A stretch of DNA of 64,000 bases, taken from contig CP064970.1 in assembly GCA_016699305.1 (NCBI GenBank), positions 1,426,001 through 1,490,000 on the forward strand, given 5' to 3'. The notes under the pieces were generated by a model, which ran no database searches, was not told where the DNA came from, and saw only the letters and a list, made by a program, of their open reading frames with translations. The position numbers were made by a program, and so were the translations under genes. This DNA is from Alphaproteobacteria bacterium (GTDB lineage: Bacteria > Pseudomonadota > Alphaproteobacteria > GCA-016699305). Shown here piece by piece: positions 51,521-60,984 of the stretch (position 1 is the first letter of the stretch; each line of letters starts with the position of its first letter).

Positions 51521-52878
51521 ATTTTGGTTTCACGCCCCTTCCATTTGACAGGCTGATTATTCCGATGCCGCCAGGCGGATTCAAGTGTGGCGGCCATAAA
51601 GACCGCGCTGGCCGCAGGCAGGCTCATCTCTCCCAATGGCAGGAAAGAAAAAGGCCCCATATCCGTGCCGAAATAACCTGGTGCGCCCCAGCGATAGGCG
51701 ATGGCCGCGCCGATCCAAGCGGCCAGGCCGAGATATCCGGCCAACCCGACTCCCGATTGAATCAGGACGACCAGGACCAACAACGCCGCCAGCCCATAAA
51801 CGAATGGCTCGGCATTGGTGGGCAAGGGGCGCTTCATCTCATGCAATTTGCGAAGGCCGAACCAGGTGCCGCCGAACAAGGCCGCGCCGACAAGAGTTGG
51901 GAGCCAACCGCCATCCAGCAGGAACAGCAAGGGGGGGGCCAGGCACAAAGCGGCCATGGCAAGCATGGCCAAAGCCAAATGTCCCCAAGAATAATGCAGC
52001 TGATCAAAGGCGCTGCGCGTGATCATGTTTCGTAACCCCGATAGGCTGTCGAAGCGACGCATGCTGGTGCTTCCCGCCGAATCCAGGGCCAATTGCAGGC
52101 GTCCGCCTTCGGCTTTCACCGCGAAGGCCAAAGCGCAATCGTCGATCAGCTCATGACCGATCAGGCTAAGGCCATGCAGCTTTTCCATCATCGCTCGTCG
52201 GATCAGCATGATGCCGCCCGCCGCGCCTGAGGCCTTATCGCCCGGGTCGTTGATGTGGTGGAAGGAATAGAGCAAACGGAAGAAGAACACATAGGCGGGC
52301 AGGATCAGGCGTTCCGCCCAATGCTCCACGGGGAACCGCACCAAACGCGAGACCAAATCCAGTTTCTTGTCCACCGCGGCGCGTACCAAGCGGCGAAGCC
52401 CCGATCCATCGGGCGCATGGGCAATATCGGCATCGGTGAACAAAATGAACTCTACATCAGGAAAAGCCTGCTGCACATAACGCCAGCCGGTTTCCATGGC
52501 CCAGGTCTTGCCGCGCCAGCCCGGCGGCAATGTAGGGGCCTGCACAACGGTCATGTGATCCTTAGCGCCCATTTCTTCGGCGGCTCGCAACGCAGTCTCG
52601 ACTGTGCCGTCACCGCTGTGGTCATCGACCAGGACCACATGCCAGGGGCTGGGATAGTCTTGCGCCATCAGCGAGATCAAAGAATCATGGATCACGGCTT
52701 CCTCTTCGCGCGCCGGGATGATGACGGCCAGGGCCGGCCATGTCTGGGTCACATCGGGGGATTGCAGCTTGGACTGTTCCTCTCGCGCTTGGCGTTGATC
52801 AAGATCGCGCTGCGCGGAAAAGCGCAATAGGATGGCACCCCATCCCAAGACGGCCAGCATCGCGATTAAGATACCCAT
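51517..52878 (-). CDS. hpnB: hopanoid-associated glycosyltransferase HpnB
   Basis: 453 aa. Family 2 glycosyltransferase with an N-terminal membrane segment (IAMLAVLGWGAILL), the GT2 domain (VIIPAREEEAVIHDSL, VDDHSGDGT, FTDADIAHAPDG) and three or four C-terminal membrane helices. Thought to act on the hopanoid side chain. Lies between hpnA (18-base gap) and hpnC. Confidence 0.92.
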   Translation of the reverse strand: MGILIAMLAVLGWGAILLRFSAQRDLDQRQAREEQSKLQSPDVTQTWPALAVIIPAREEEAVIHDSLISLMAQDYPSPWHVVLVDDHSGDGTVETALRAAEEMGAKDHMTVVQAPTLPPGWRGKTWAMETGWRYVQQAFPDVEFILFTDADIAHAPDGSGLRRLVRAAVDKKLDLVSRLVRFPVEHWAERLILPAYVFFFRLLYSFHHINDPGDKASGAAGGIMLIRRAMMEKLHGLSLIGHELIDDCALAFAVKAEGGRLQLALDSAGSTSMRRFDSLSGLRNMITRSAFDQLHYSWGHLALAMLAMAALCLAPPLLFLLDGGWLPTLVGAALFGGTWFGLRKLHEMKRPLPTNAEPFVYGLAALLVLVVLIQSGVGLAGYLGLAAWIGAAIAYRWGAPGYFGTDMGPFSFLPLGEMSLPAASAVFMAATLESAWRHRNNQPVKWKGRETKI

Positions 52879-52896
52879 GGCTTTGTCACTCCCCTT

Positions 52897-53901
52897 CTAA
52901 AGACGGCCTTCGTGGCGGAACCAAGCCACGGCTTCGGCGATGGCGTGTGCTGCCGGACGATGATGATACCCCAATTCGCGTTGGGCGCGGTCACTGCTGA
53001 AATACATGTGATGCGCGGCCATGCGCAAACTGTCGCATGTCAGCATCGGTTCGGCCCCCGTCAGACGCCCGATTCCTTCCATCACCACCGCAACGGGCAT
53101 CAAGGGCGCGCGCGGCAGGGGGATGGCGGTCATTTTTCGGCCAACGCTTAGCGCCACAAGGCGCAGAATTTCAGCCAAGGATAGATTCTCGCCGCCCAAG
53201 ATATAACGTCGCCCGATTTTGCCCCGCTCCCAGGCCAAGAGATGGCCTTGTGCCACATCGTCCACATGGACGACATTAAGACCGGTATCGACATAAGCGG
53301 GCATCCGCCCTTTGGCGGCGTCCAAGATCATGCGGCCTGTGGGGGTAGGGCGCACATCGCCCGGCCCGATGGGGGTCGAAGGGTTGACGATCACCGCAGG
53401 CAGACCCTTTTCGGTCACCATATCGCGCACAACCGCCTCGGCCAGAAACTTGCTGCGCTTATAGGGGCCGATCATCCCCTCTAGCGTGCTGGGCGTGTCT
53501 TCATCCGCGACTTTGATATCGTCATGGGGCAGGCCCAACGTGGCCACCGAGCTGGTATAAACCACGCGATTGATCTTGTGGCGCAATGCCTGGGTCATCA
53601 GGCTGCGCGTTCCTTCGACATTGGCGGCCATCATGGCGGCGCGGGCCTTGGCATTGGGCACCCATAGTCGGTAATCGGCAGCGACATGAAACAAGGCGGT
53701 GCAGCCGGCCAAGGCCGTATCCAAACTGGCCGCATCTTCCAAGCTGCCCATGACGACTTCGGCGGCCAGGCCTTCCAAATTGCGCCGGGGGCTGTTGGGC
53801 CGCACCAAGACACGCACATCATGGCCCTTGGCGCACAGCGCCCGCGCCACGGCGGCCCCGACAAACCCTGTTGCCCCTGTGACCAATACCCGCTCAGGCA
53901 T
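52897..53901 (-). CDS. hpnA: hopanoid-associated sugar epimerase/dehydratase HpnA
   Basis: 334 aa from ATG 53901 (MPERVLVTGATGF); a longer frame to 54291 is a shadow of the alpha-2-macroglobulin gene. Extended SDR: NAD motif TGATGFVGAAVARAL, Ser in VYTSSVATLG and the catalytic YKRSK. Works on the sugar part of composite hopanoids. First gene of hpnABCDE; divergent from the alpha-2-macroglobulin gene with a 125-base spacer. Confidence 0.92.
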   Translation of the reverse strand: MPERVLVTGATGFVGAAVARALCAKGHDVRVLVRPNSPRRNLEGLAAEVVMGSLEDAASLDTALAGCTALFHVAADYRLWVPNAKARAAMMAANVEGTRSLMTQALRHKINRVVYTSSVATLGLPHDDIKVADEDTPSTLEGMIGPYKRSKFLAEAVVRDMVTEKGLPAVIVNPSTPIGPGDVRPTPTGRMILDAAKGRMPAYVDTGLNVVHVDDVAQGHLLAWERGKIGRRYILGGENLSLAEILRLVALSVGRKMTAIPLPRAPLMPVAVVMEGIGRLTGAEPMLTCDSLRMAAHHMYFSSDRAQRELGYHHRPAAHAIAEAVAWFRHEGRL

Positions 53902-54026
53902 GATGGTTCTCACCTTAAAACGATTTAATCTGTGGGAAGACCCCCTGGCCAACCCGATGGATTTGAAGCAGACTAGCGCCTTGCGCCATCGGCGTACAGA
54001 GACGGCAGATGATAGGAGCGATTCCC

Positions 54027-57000
54027 ATGAAAATGATGCGTGTGGGCTTGGCGGCTGTGCTGATGACGCTGGCCGTGATGGCCGCGCCGGTGGCTTCTTC
54101 TTGGGCGGCGGAAGCCACCAAGAATGTCGCTTTGGCGGCGACCTCGAATGCCTGGGACGAATCGCGCTTGGCCGAGATTCAGCAGATCGCCAGCTTGTAT
54201 TATGAGCAAATCGGCGTCGTGAAAAAGCCCAGCACGATGATGCGCCAGGCCTCTTTGACCAAATCCGCCGATGCGGCGTCGCGTCAATCATGGTGGGAAG
54301 CTAGCAGTGAGATGGAGAATGCCATCCGTCACGGCGAGAATACTGCCGAATCGTGGCTGAATCTGGCTCAATTAAACAGCAAGCTGGGCGAAGACCGCAC
54401 TGAGACTCTCGCGTCGGCTTGGCTGACCTATAAGCGAGCGGAGTCTAAGCCGCTTATTCAGGCCCAAGCCTTGGCGTTGATCGGAGATCGATTGGCGACG
54501 GCGGGCAAGAACGCCTTGGCGGTGATGGTGCTGGAAAAAAGCATATCCATGCGTCCGAACGCCGAATTGTCGGTGCGTGTCGAATTGCTGACGGGACGCC
54601 GCCTGGCCGTGGTGCGTTCCGAAACTCAGGCCGAGGACGACCGCCCCAGTTACTGCGCCGAATTCTCTTGGCCGTTGGTCGAGACAGGCACGGTGCGCTA
54701 CGAGGATTATATTGAGATTACTCCGGCCACGCCCGTGGTCGCCCAGGCTCATGAAAAGACGTTGTGCTTAGAAGGTTTGCAGCACGGTCAAACCTATAAG
54801 GTCACCTGGCGCAAAGGGCTGCCTTCGGTGGGCGCGGCGCGGTTGATGGAGCCGGTGGATGCCAATGTCACGGTGGCGCATCGCCAGCCGCGCGTGGCCT
54901 TTACCAGTGGGGCCTTTGTGATGCCGCGCCACGACATGGCGGGCGTTCCCGTACAGACGGTAAATCTGGCCCGCGTCAAAATCGAGCTTTTGGCCTTTGA
55001 CGAACGTTCCTTGGTGCCCGAATTGCGCGACAATATCCTGATGCGCGCCCTGACCGGCTATGAGACGAACGACATCGCATCCACGCGCGGCGAGCTTTTG
55101 TGGGAAGGCGAGATGGATATCGAAAATGTCACCGACCGCCAGGTGACCACATTGGTGCCGCTGAACGAAATCCTACAAAAACACGCCAAGGCTTCGCGCA
55201 ATTACGCGCTCTATGCCCTGACCGTGGTGCCCAGTTTCGGACGCGAGGCGAAGGAACACTATCGTTCGCGCGCCACACAGTGGATCGTGCCGACGGATAT
55301 CGGTCTGTCCAGTTTCACGGGACGCGATGGGATGGTCGTCTTTGCGCGTTCTTTGGCCAGCGCAAAGCCGCTGAATGCCGTTTCGCTGCGCCTGTTGGCG
55401 CAAAACAATCAGGTCTTGGCCGAGATGGCCACCGATGCCAATGGCCGGGCGACCTTTGCGCCGGGCCTGGTTCAAGGCAAGGGCGGCCGCCAACCTTTCG
55501 CCCTGGTGGCCCAAGGCGCGCAGGGCGATATGGCCTTGCTTCCCTTGAACCAACCGGCTTTCGATCTGGGTGATCGCGGCGTGGGCGGTCGGGCGAATCC
55601 CGGCCCCTTGGACGCTTTCGCCTATACGGATCGCGGCATCTATCGTCCGGGCGAGACCGTGCATTTGATGAGCCTGTTGCGCGACGACAAGGCCATGGCG
55701 GTGGTGGCGGGTCCGGCGGTCAGCTTTTGGATTTTCCGTCCCGATGGCACGCGCACGGCTCAACTGGCCGGGGTGCCTGCCGGTGGGCTTGGCGCGGCCA
55801 AGGCCGAATTGGATATCCCCATGGCCGCCCGCACGGGCCTATGGCGCGTCAGTGTGCGCGCCGGACGCGACGAGGATGCGCCCGAACTGGGATCGACCAG
55901 CTTCACGGTCGAGGATTTCGTGCCGCCGCGCATCGAGCTGCGCCTAAGCGCGTCAAAACCCGTCTTGTCTGCCGATGCGCCCGTGATCGTCAAGGCGCAG
56001 GCCGATTTCCTGTATGGCGCGCCCGGTGCGCGTTTGCCGGTCGAGGCGGCTTTGACCGTGCAACGCCGTGAGAAACCGTTTGAGGCTTGGGCAGATTACA
56101 GTTTCGGCCCGGCGCGCGAATCCTTCGATCCAAGACGTTTCCCGATCGAGGCCAAGGAAACCGACGATAAGGGCGAATCCGCCCTAACCATCGCCTGGCC
56201 CGCCGTTCCTGCCAATCCCTTGCCCTTGCAGGCTTTGGTCGAAGCGACCGTGATCGAGCCGGGCGGCCGCGCGACCAAACGCCGGATGATTCTGCCCATG
56301 CGTGACGCCGGTCCTAGCATCGGATTGCGTCCGGTGCAGCCGGGCGATCAAGGTCCGGCTATGCCAGGGCGCGAGTCTTTGTTCGAAGAAGGCAAGCCTG
56401 CGGCCTTTGATGTCGTGATGGTGGACCCAGAGGGCAAGGCGATGGTGGGGGATGTTTCCTATGCCATCATTCGTGAAAATCATTTGTACCAATGGTATCG
56501 CGCTTCGGCGAATTCGGATTGGGGTTACCGGATGGTCTCGCGCGATCATACGGTCAAGGCCGCCAAGCTGAGCAGCAAGGCCGATGGCCCGACTCGCATT
56601 GAGGCCACGTTAGAGCCGGGGTCCTATCGCTTAGAGGCGCGCACGGGCGACGGTTCGCGGCGTTCCTCGGCTTTGTTCCAAGTGGGCTGGGATACCCTAT
56701 CGCTGGGACAGAACGACACGCCCGACTCGTTGCAAGTCGCCGTGAAGGAAAAAACCGCCAAGATTGGCGAGACGGTCGAGGTTGCGATCAAAGCGCCGTT
56801 CGCGGGTGAGGTGCAGGTGAATGTGCTGCGCGACGGCATCGTCGAGACCAAGACCATGCATCTGCCTGCCGAGGGCGTGACGGCCAAATTGACAGTCACC
56901 GAAGCCTGGGGCACCGGTGCTTATGTCACCGCCACGGCTTTTCGTCCTGGTACGGGCGCGCCGCGCGGGCCGGGCCGGGCGATTGGCTTGGCTTGGGTGG

Positions 57001-59384
57001 GGGTTGACCCCGCCTTGCGTACCCTAAACATCAGCTTAGGCGCTTTGGCCGAGGTGACGCCGCGTCAGTCCGTCGATGTGCCCATCACGGTGACGGGTGC
57101 CGATCAAGAGGCTTATGTGACCTTGGCCGCCGTGGATGAGGGCGTCTTGCAGTTGACGGATTTCGTCACGCCCTCTCCGGACGATTATTATTATGGCAAA
57201 CGTCGCCTAGGGGTAGATCTGCGCGACTTGTATGGTCATCTGATTGCGCCTCAGGCGGGTGTGCAGGGCAAATTGCGAGTCGGCGGCGACGCGGCCTCGC
57301 GTTTCCTGCCCGGTTTGCCGGATAAGTGGATCAAGCCTTTGGCCCTGTTCCAAGGCCCCGTGCGTCTGGACGCCCAAGGCCGCGCGACGGTCAAACTGAA
57401 CCTGCCGGACTTCAATGGCAGCGTTCGCCTGATGGCGGTGGCCTGGGACGCCAGCCGCGTGGGCCATGTGCAAGGCAAGATATTGGTGCGCGACCAGGTG
57501 GTGGTGACGGCTTCGCCGCCGCGCTTCATGGCCCTTGACGATAAGGCCGAGATGACACTTTCGGCGCATAATGTGGGCGATAAGCCCCAAGTCCTGAACA
57601 TGACTCTGGCCACAAGCGGGGCCTTGGCCCTGGTCGATCCGGCCAAGGCGTCGATCCGGCTGAGCTTGGCACCCGCGCAAAGAGTGTCGCAGCGCATCGC
57701 CTTGCAGGGTCGTCAGGTCGGTGGCGGACAAGTGACCTTGACGGTCAAGCCCGAGAACGGTGCCGAGCGGCAAAGCGTGTGGCCCTTGACGGTGCGCGCG
57801 GCGCAACCGCCCCAGACCATGCGTAAGATCACGATCTTGCCGCCGGGCGAAACCTGGACGTTGGATACCAGCCTTACCAAGGATTTGGTGCCAGGGACGG
57901 CCCAGGTTTCGGCGCGGATATCCACGGTGCCGGATTTGGGTGTGGCCGCTTTGCTGCGTGATCTGTCGCGTTATCCCTATGGCTGCTTGGAACAACTGAC
58001 CAGCGTGGCGATGCCTTTGTTGTACGCCAACGAGCTGGCCGTGCGTTGGGGCGTGGATGACAGCGACGCCGCCTTGCAAGGTCGCCTGGAGCGGACGGCG
58101 CGGGACGTGATGGATCTGCAGCGCGGCAGTGGCGCGTTCAACCTGTGGCCGGCGGGGAGCGAGGCTCCGGACTGGATTGGGGCCTATGCGCTGGACTTCC
58201 TGATGCGCGCGAGAGAGAAGGGGCATGGCGTGCCCGAATTCACCATCGAGCGCGGCATAGCCAATCTACGCCGTCAAACCATCAGCGCCGATTATCGGAC
58301 CGAACAGCTCTCGGATCGGGTCTTTGACCTGTATGTGATGGCGCGGGCGGGCGCGGTGGATGCGGGGCTTTTGCGCTATGTGCATGATACCTATCTGCCG
58401 CAGATAACCTCGCCGATGGCCTTGGCTCAGTTGGGGGCGTCTTTGGCACGTCTTGGTGACGCGCCGCGCGCGGATGCGGCCTTTGCCGCCGCCGCCAAGG
58501 CTTTGGCTGAAAGACCTGCGCCGCCTGTGGGGTCCCGACCGATCATAACCGGTTATGACAGCGAGTTGCGCGATCGCGCTGCGGTACTGACACTGGCCGC
58601 CGAAGCGGGGCGTCCGGCGACCGAATTGATGGAGATGGGCGAACAATTGGCCACGCGACTGTCAGGCCAAAACTTCCTGACCACGCAAGAGCAAAGCTGG
58701 GTGGTGCGCGCCGCCTTGGCGTTGATCCGCCAGCAAGGCAGCGCCACCGAAGCCAAATTGGAGCAAGACGGCAAGCCCAGCTCTTTGGCGGATGTAGCCG
58801 CTAGCCTCGATCGGGTGGATCCGTCGCGGCTGCAAGCGGGCATCAAGTTGCGTAATGCCGATGCCAAGCCTTTGTATCGCGCGTTGACGGTCTTTGGCGT
58901 GCCGACGGCAGCTTTGCCCGAAGCCAAGCAAGGGCTGAGCATCCAGCGCCAATACAAGACCCAAGACGGCCAGGACGTCAATCTGGCTAAGCTTCGCCAA
59001 AACGATCTGATCGTGGTGATCTTAAAGGTCACGCCGACCCAAGCGATTGGTTCCAATCAACAGGCTCCCTTGCTGGTCGTCGATTTGCTGCCTGCGGGTT
59101 TGGAAATCGAGAAGGCTTTGGATGGGAATGGTCGTGTGGGCTTGTCTTGGCTGCCGCCCTTGGTGCAAACGCAGCATGTCCAAGCGCGGGATGACCGTTT
59201 TGTCGCCGCCTTCGATTTTACCGGGCCTGGTAATCCGCAAACGGATTCTTGGTCCTTGGCCTATCTGGCAAGGGCGGTAACGCCAGGCCAATATGTCGTG
59301 CCCGCGCCGATGGTCGAGAATATGGCCAATCCCGCGCATATGGGACGCGGCGTGCCGGGCCGCCTGACCGTCGAGGCGCGCTGA
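54027..59384 (+). CDS. bacterial alpha-2-macroglobulin family protein with thioester
   Basis: 1785 aa from ATG 54027 (GGAG 8 bases upstream; ATG 54009 overlaps that site). Signal peptide ends SSWAAEA with no lipobox Cys, unlike the lipoprotein YfhM. An N-terminal region with TPR-like repeats (about 20-190) precedes MG domains, YTDRGIYRPGETVHL, the bait-like central region, and the thioester motif GCLEQ (Cys1320-Gln1323) in the alpha-alpha toroid. Traps proteases in the periplasm by covalent attachment. The usual partner pbpC is absent; a HAMP-like membrane gene follows after 2 bases. Confidence 0.93.
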   Translation: MKMMRVGLAAVLMTLAVMAAPVASSWAAEATKNVALAATSNAWDESRLAEIQQIASLYYEQIGVVKKPSTMMRQASLTKSADAASRQSWWEASSEMENAIRHGENTAESWLNLAQLNSKLGEDRTETLASAWLTYKRAESKPLIQAQALALIGDRLATAGKNALAVMVLEKSISMRPNAELSVRVELLTGRRLAVVRSETQAEDDRPSYCAEFSWPLVETGTVRYEDYIEITPATPVVAQAHEKTLCLEGLQHGQTYKVTWRKGLPSVGAARLMEPVDANVTVAHRQPRVAFTSGAFVMPRHDMAGVPVQTVNLARVKIELLAFDERSLVPELRDNILMRALTGYETNDIASTRGELLWEGEMDIENVTDRQVTTLVPLNEILQKHAKASRNYALYALTVVPSFGREAKEHYRSRATQWIVPTDIGLSSFTGRDGMVVFARSLASAKPLNAVSLRLLAQNNQVLAEMATDANGRATFAPGLVQGKGGRQPFALVAQGAQGDMALLPLNQPAFDLGDRGVGGRANPGPLDAFAYTDRGIYRPGETVHLMSLLRDDKAMAVVAGPAVSFWIFRPDGTRTAQLAGVPAGGLGAAKAELDIPMAARTGLWRVSVRAGRDEDAPELGSTSFTVEDFVPPRIELRLSASKPVLSADAPVIVKAQADFLYGAPGARLPVEAALTVQRREKPFEAWADYSFGPARESFDPRRFPIEAKETDDKGESALTIAWPAVPANPLPLQALVEATVIEPGGRATKRRMILPMRDAGPSIGLRPVQPGDQGPAMPGRESLFEEGKPAAFDVVMVDPEGKAMVGDVSYAIIRENHLYQWYRASANSDWGYRMVSRDHTVKAAKLSSKADGPTRIEATLEPGSYRLEARTGDGSRRSSALFQVGWDTLSLGQNDTPDSLQVAVKEKTAKIGETVEVAIKAPFAGEVQVNVLRDGIVETKTMHLPAEGVTAKLTVTEAWGTGAYVTATAFRPGTGAPRGPGRAIGLAWVGVDPALRTLNISLGALAEVTPRQSVDVPITVTGADQEAYVTLAAVDEGVLQLTDFVTPSPDDYYYGKRRLGVDLRDLYGHLIAPQAGVQGKLRVGGDAASRFLPGLPDKWIKPLALFQGPVRLDAQGRATVKLNLPDFNGSVRLMAVAWDASRVGHVQGKILVRDQVVVTASPPRFMALDDKAEMTLSAHNVGDKPQVLNMTLATSGALALVDPAKASIRLSLAPAQRVSQRIALQGRQVGGGQVTLTVKPENGAERQSVWPLTVRAAQPPQTMRKITILPPGETWTLDTSLTKDLVPGTAQVSARISTVPDLGVAALLRDLSRYPYGCLEQLTSVAMPLLYANELAVRWGVDDSDAALQGRLERTARDVMDLQRGSGAFNLWPAGSEAPDWIGAYALDFLMRAREKGHGVPEFTIERGIANLRRQTISADYRTEQLSDRVFDLYVMARAGAVDAGLLRYVHDTYLPQITSPMALAQLGASLARLGDAPRADAAFAAAAKALAERPAPPVGSRPIITGYDSELRDRAAVLTLAAEAGRPATELMEMGEQLATRLSGQNFLTTQEQSWVVRAALALIRQQGSATEAKLEQDGKPSSLADVAASLDRVDPSRLQAGIKLRNADAKPLYRALTVFGVPTAALPEAKQGLSIQRQYKTQDGQDVNLAKLRQNDLIVVILKVTPTQAIGSNQQAPLLVVDLLPAGLEIEKALDGNGRVGLSWLPPLVQTQHVQARDDRFVAAFDFTGPGNPQTDSWSLAYLARAVTPGQYVVPAPMVENMANPAHMGRGVPGRLTVEAR

Positions 59385-59386
59385 TC

Positions 59387-60259
59387 ATGAAGGATGCGGT
59401 GATGACCGAGCCATCGGATGCCCCTGAAAATGCAGGGACCGACTCGTCGGATCTGCTCTGGCGCAGCCGCCTGAGCGTGGCGGTGCCGGTGCTGGCGGTG
59501 GTGCCGGCTTTGGCCGTGTTCGCGGCGGTGTTGGTGGCCAGTTTGGGGTTGCGCACCGCGCTTGGCGATGGCTTGGCACGTCAAGCCCGCTTGGTCGTGG
59601 AGATGGCGGCTCCCGGGCATGAGGCGGTCTTGGCGCGGCGGATGGAAGACGCCTTGCGCGCGCGCCAGCCCGGTGTGCAGGTTTTCGTGCGCGCCTTGCC
59701 GATTGCCGAGGCCGGGGCGGTGGATGATCCCATGCCCGCCGCCTTGCAACGCGCCCTGATGGATTTGTCCGCAGGCGATGAAAAGAACGCCGCCGTGCTG
59801 GAAGGTATGGCCGCCAGTGCCACATCTTGCGGTTTGGCACGTTCGGCATCGGGCGCGGCGGGCGCGGCGATTTGTACGCCTGCGGCGGCATTGTTGGCAC
59901 CGGCCGAACAATTGGTGCTGCATGGATTCGCGGTTCTGGTGGCCGTGGCCGGCTTGGCCTATCTGACGGCGATGGTCTGGCTCCGTCGTCTGACCCGCCC
60001 GCTTGCGCGATGGGTGGGGGCCGTGCGCGCCCTCGCTGCGGGAGACACCGCCCCCACGCCGCCCTTGGGTGCGCGGGAATGGGCCGATTGGGATCGTGAT
60101 CTTGAGGTCTTGCGCGTCATCGTGGCGCGCGACGAGGAACGTCAGGCCGAACACAGCCGCGCCGCGCGTGTCGCCGCGCCGCAGGATCTGGGTGAAAAGC
60201 CTGTGGCCACCGAATCCTCCCCGTCTGTATCCCCCATGTTCAAGTTTCGTCGATCGTGA
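59387..60259 (+). CDS. membrane protein with HAMP-like segment, no output domain
   Basis: 290 aa from ATG 59387, directly after the alpha-2-macroglobulin stop; the longer frame is a shadow. Two membrane segments (about 30-55, VAVPVLAVVPALAVFAAVLV, and about 180-205) flank a periplasmic domain of about 125 residues with one Cys pair. A HAMP-like stretch (RRLTRPLARWVGAVRALAAGDT) follows, then about 60 polar residues. This is the sensor half of a histidine kinase or chemoreceptor without an effector. Its end overlaps the convergent MGMT gene by 20 bases. Confidence 0.65.
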   Translation: MKDAVMTEPSDAPENAGTDSSDLLWRSRLSVAVPVLAVVPALAVFAAVLVASLGLRTALGDGLARQARLVVEMAAPGHEAVLARRMEDALRARQPGVQVFVRALPIAEAGAVDDPMPAALQRALMDLSAGDEKNAAVLEGMAASATSCGLARSASGAAGAAICTPAAALLAPAEQLVLHGFAVLVAVAGLAYLTAMVWLRRLTRPLARWVGAVRALAAGDTAPTPPLGAREWADWDRDLEVLRVIVARDEERQAEHSRAARVAAPQDLGEKPVATESSPSVSPMFKFRRS

Positions 60260-60833
60260 CGCCTTCGGACGCCAGCAAGCGGCGTTTCATGGGCAGGCCC
60301 CCGGCATAGCCGCCAATGCCGCCATGCCCCGCGATGACCCGGTGACAGGGCACGATTAAGGCAATCGGGTTGCGACCCACCGCCTGGCCCACGGCGCGCG
60401 CCGCCTGGGGCCGCCCCAACCGCCGCGCGATCTCGCCATAAGAGACGGTCTGCCCGTGGGGAATCTTCAACAATAAGCGCCATATCTGCGTCTGAAACTG
60501 TGTGCCGCATAACAGCAGGGGGATTGCCTGATATGCGCCGGTCTCCAGGGCCGAATGATGGGCGGCAGGCACAACGCCTTCGACCCATTCGGTCGCGGAC
60601 CATGCACCCCGCCACTGCCGCGCCCGTGCCTTAGCCTGCACCTGCGACACCAAATCCAGCCGCGCCAGCCGGCCCTCATCCGTCCATGCCGTCAGTGCGC
60701 CGCCCACGGGGCAAGATGTCCAAGCCAACGTCAAGCGATGCGGCGGAGGGCGTTGTGTTCGAGCGACCATCATGAATTCTTGTCGCGTTTTCTTGCAGTT
60801 GGCGCAAGAGTGAGAAGACATTCGCTCCGGCAT
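60240..60833 (-). CDS. methylated-DNA-protein-cysteine methyltransferase
   Basis: 197 aa from ATG 60833 (AGGATAA upstream); ATG 60773 is another option. Suicidal repair of O6-methylguanine. The nucleophile Cys is in IVPCHRVIAGHGGIGGYAGG, preceded by the HTH QTVSYGEIARRLGRPQAARAVGQAVGRNP. The N-terminus holds a CANCKK cluster of unclear meaning. It is stand-alone, without an Ada N-domain. Confidence 0.93.
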   Translation of the reverse strand: MPERMSSHSCANCKKTRQEFMMVARTQRPPPHRLTLAWTSCPVGGALTAWTDEGRLARLDLVSQVQAKARARQWRGAWSATEWVEGVVPAAHHSALETGAYQAIPLLLCGTQFQTQIWRLLLKIPHGQTVSYGEIARRLGRPQAARAVGQAVGRNPIALIVPCHRVIAGHGGIGGYAGGLPMKRRLLASEGVTIDET

Positions 60834-60984
60834 TTATCCTTTTTTATGTTCGTTATGGAGAATGAATAATGCGACAACATATTGTTAATACATATGGGTA
60901 TATACACTTGTATGGGCATGTTGTTGGATGCAGGTCCTATATTTGCCTATTCAAGCCGTTCATTGACTCCAGGAGGAACCCCGG

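Noticed and set aside
53902..54291. N-terminal extension of the hpnA frame
   Set aside because: The SDR motif VTGATGF starts right after ATG 53901; the extension is Arg/Pro/Ser-rich and antisense to the macroglobulin start.
57207..58226. 339-aa minus-strand frame inside the alpha-2-macroglobulin gene
   Set aside because: Shadow of a conserved coding region; His/Arg/Gln-rich composition typical of antisense frames.
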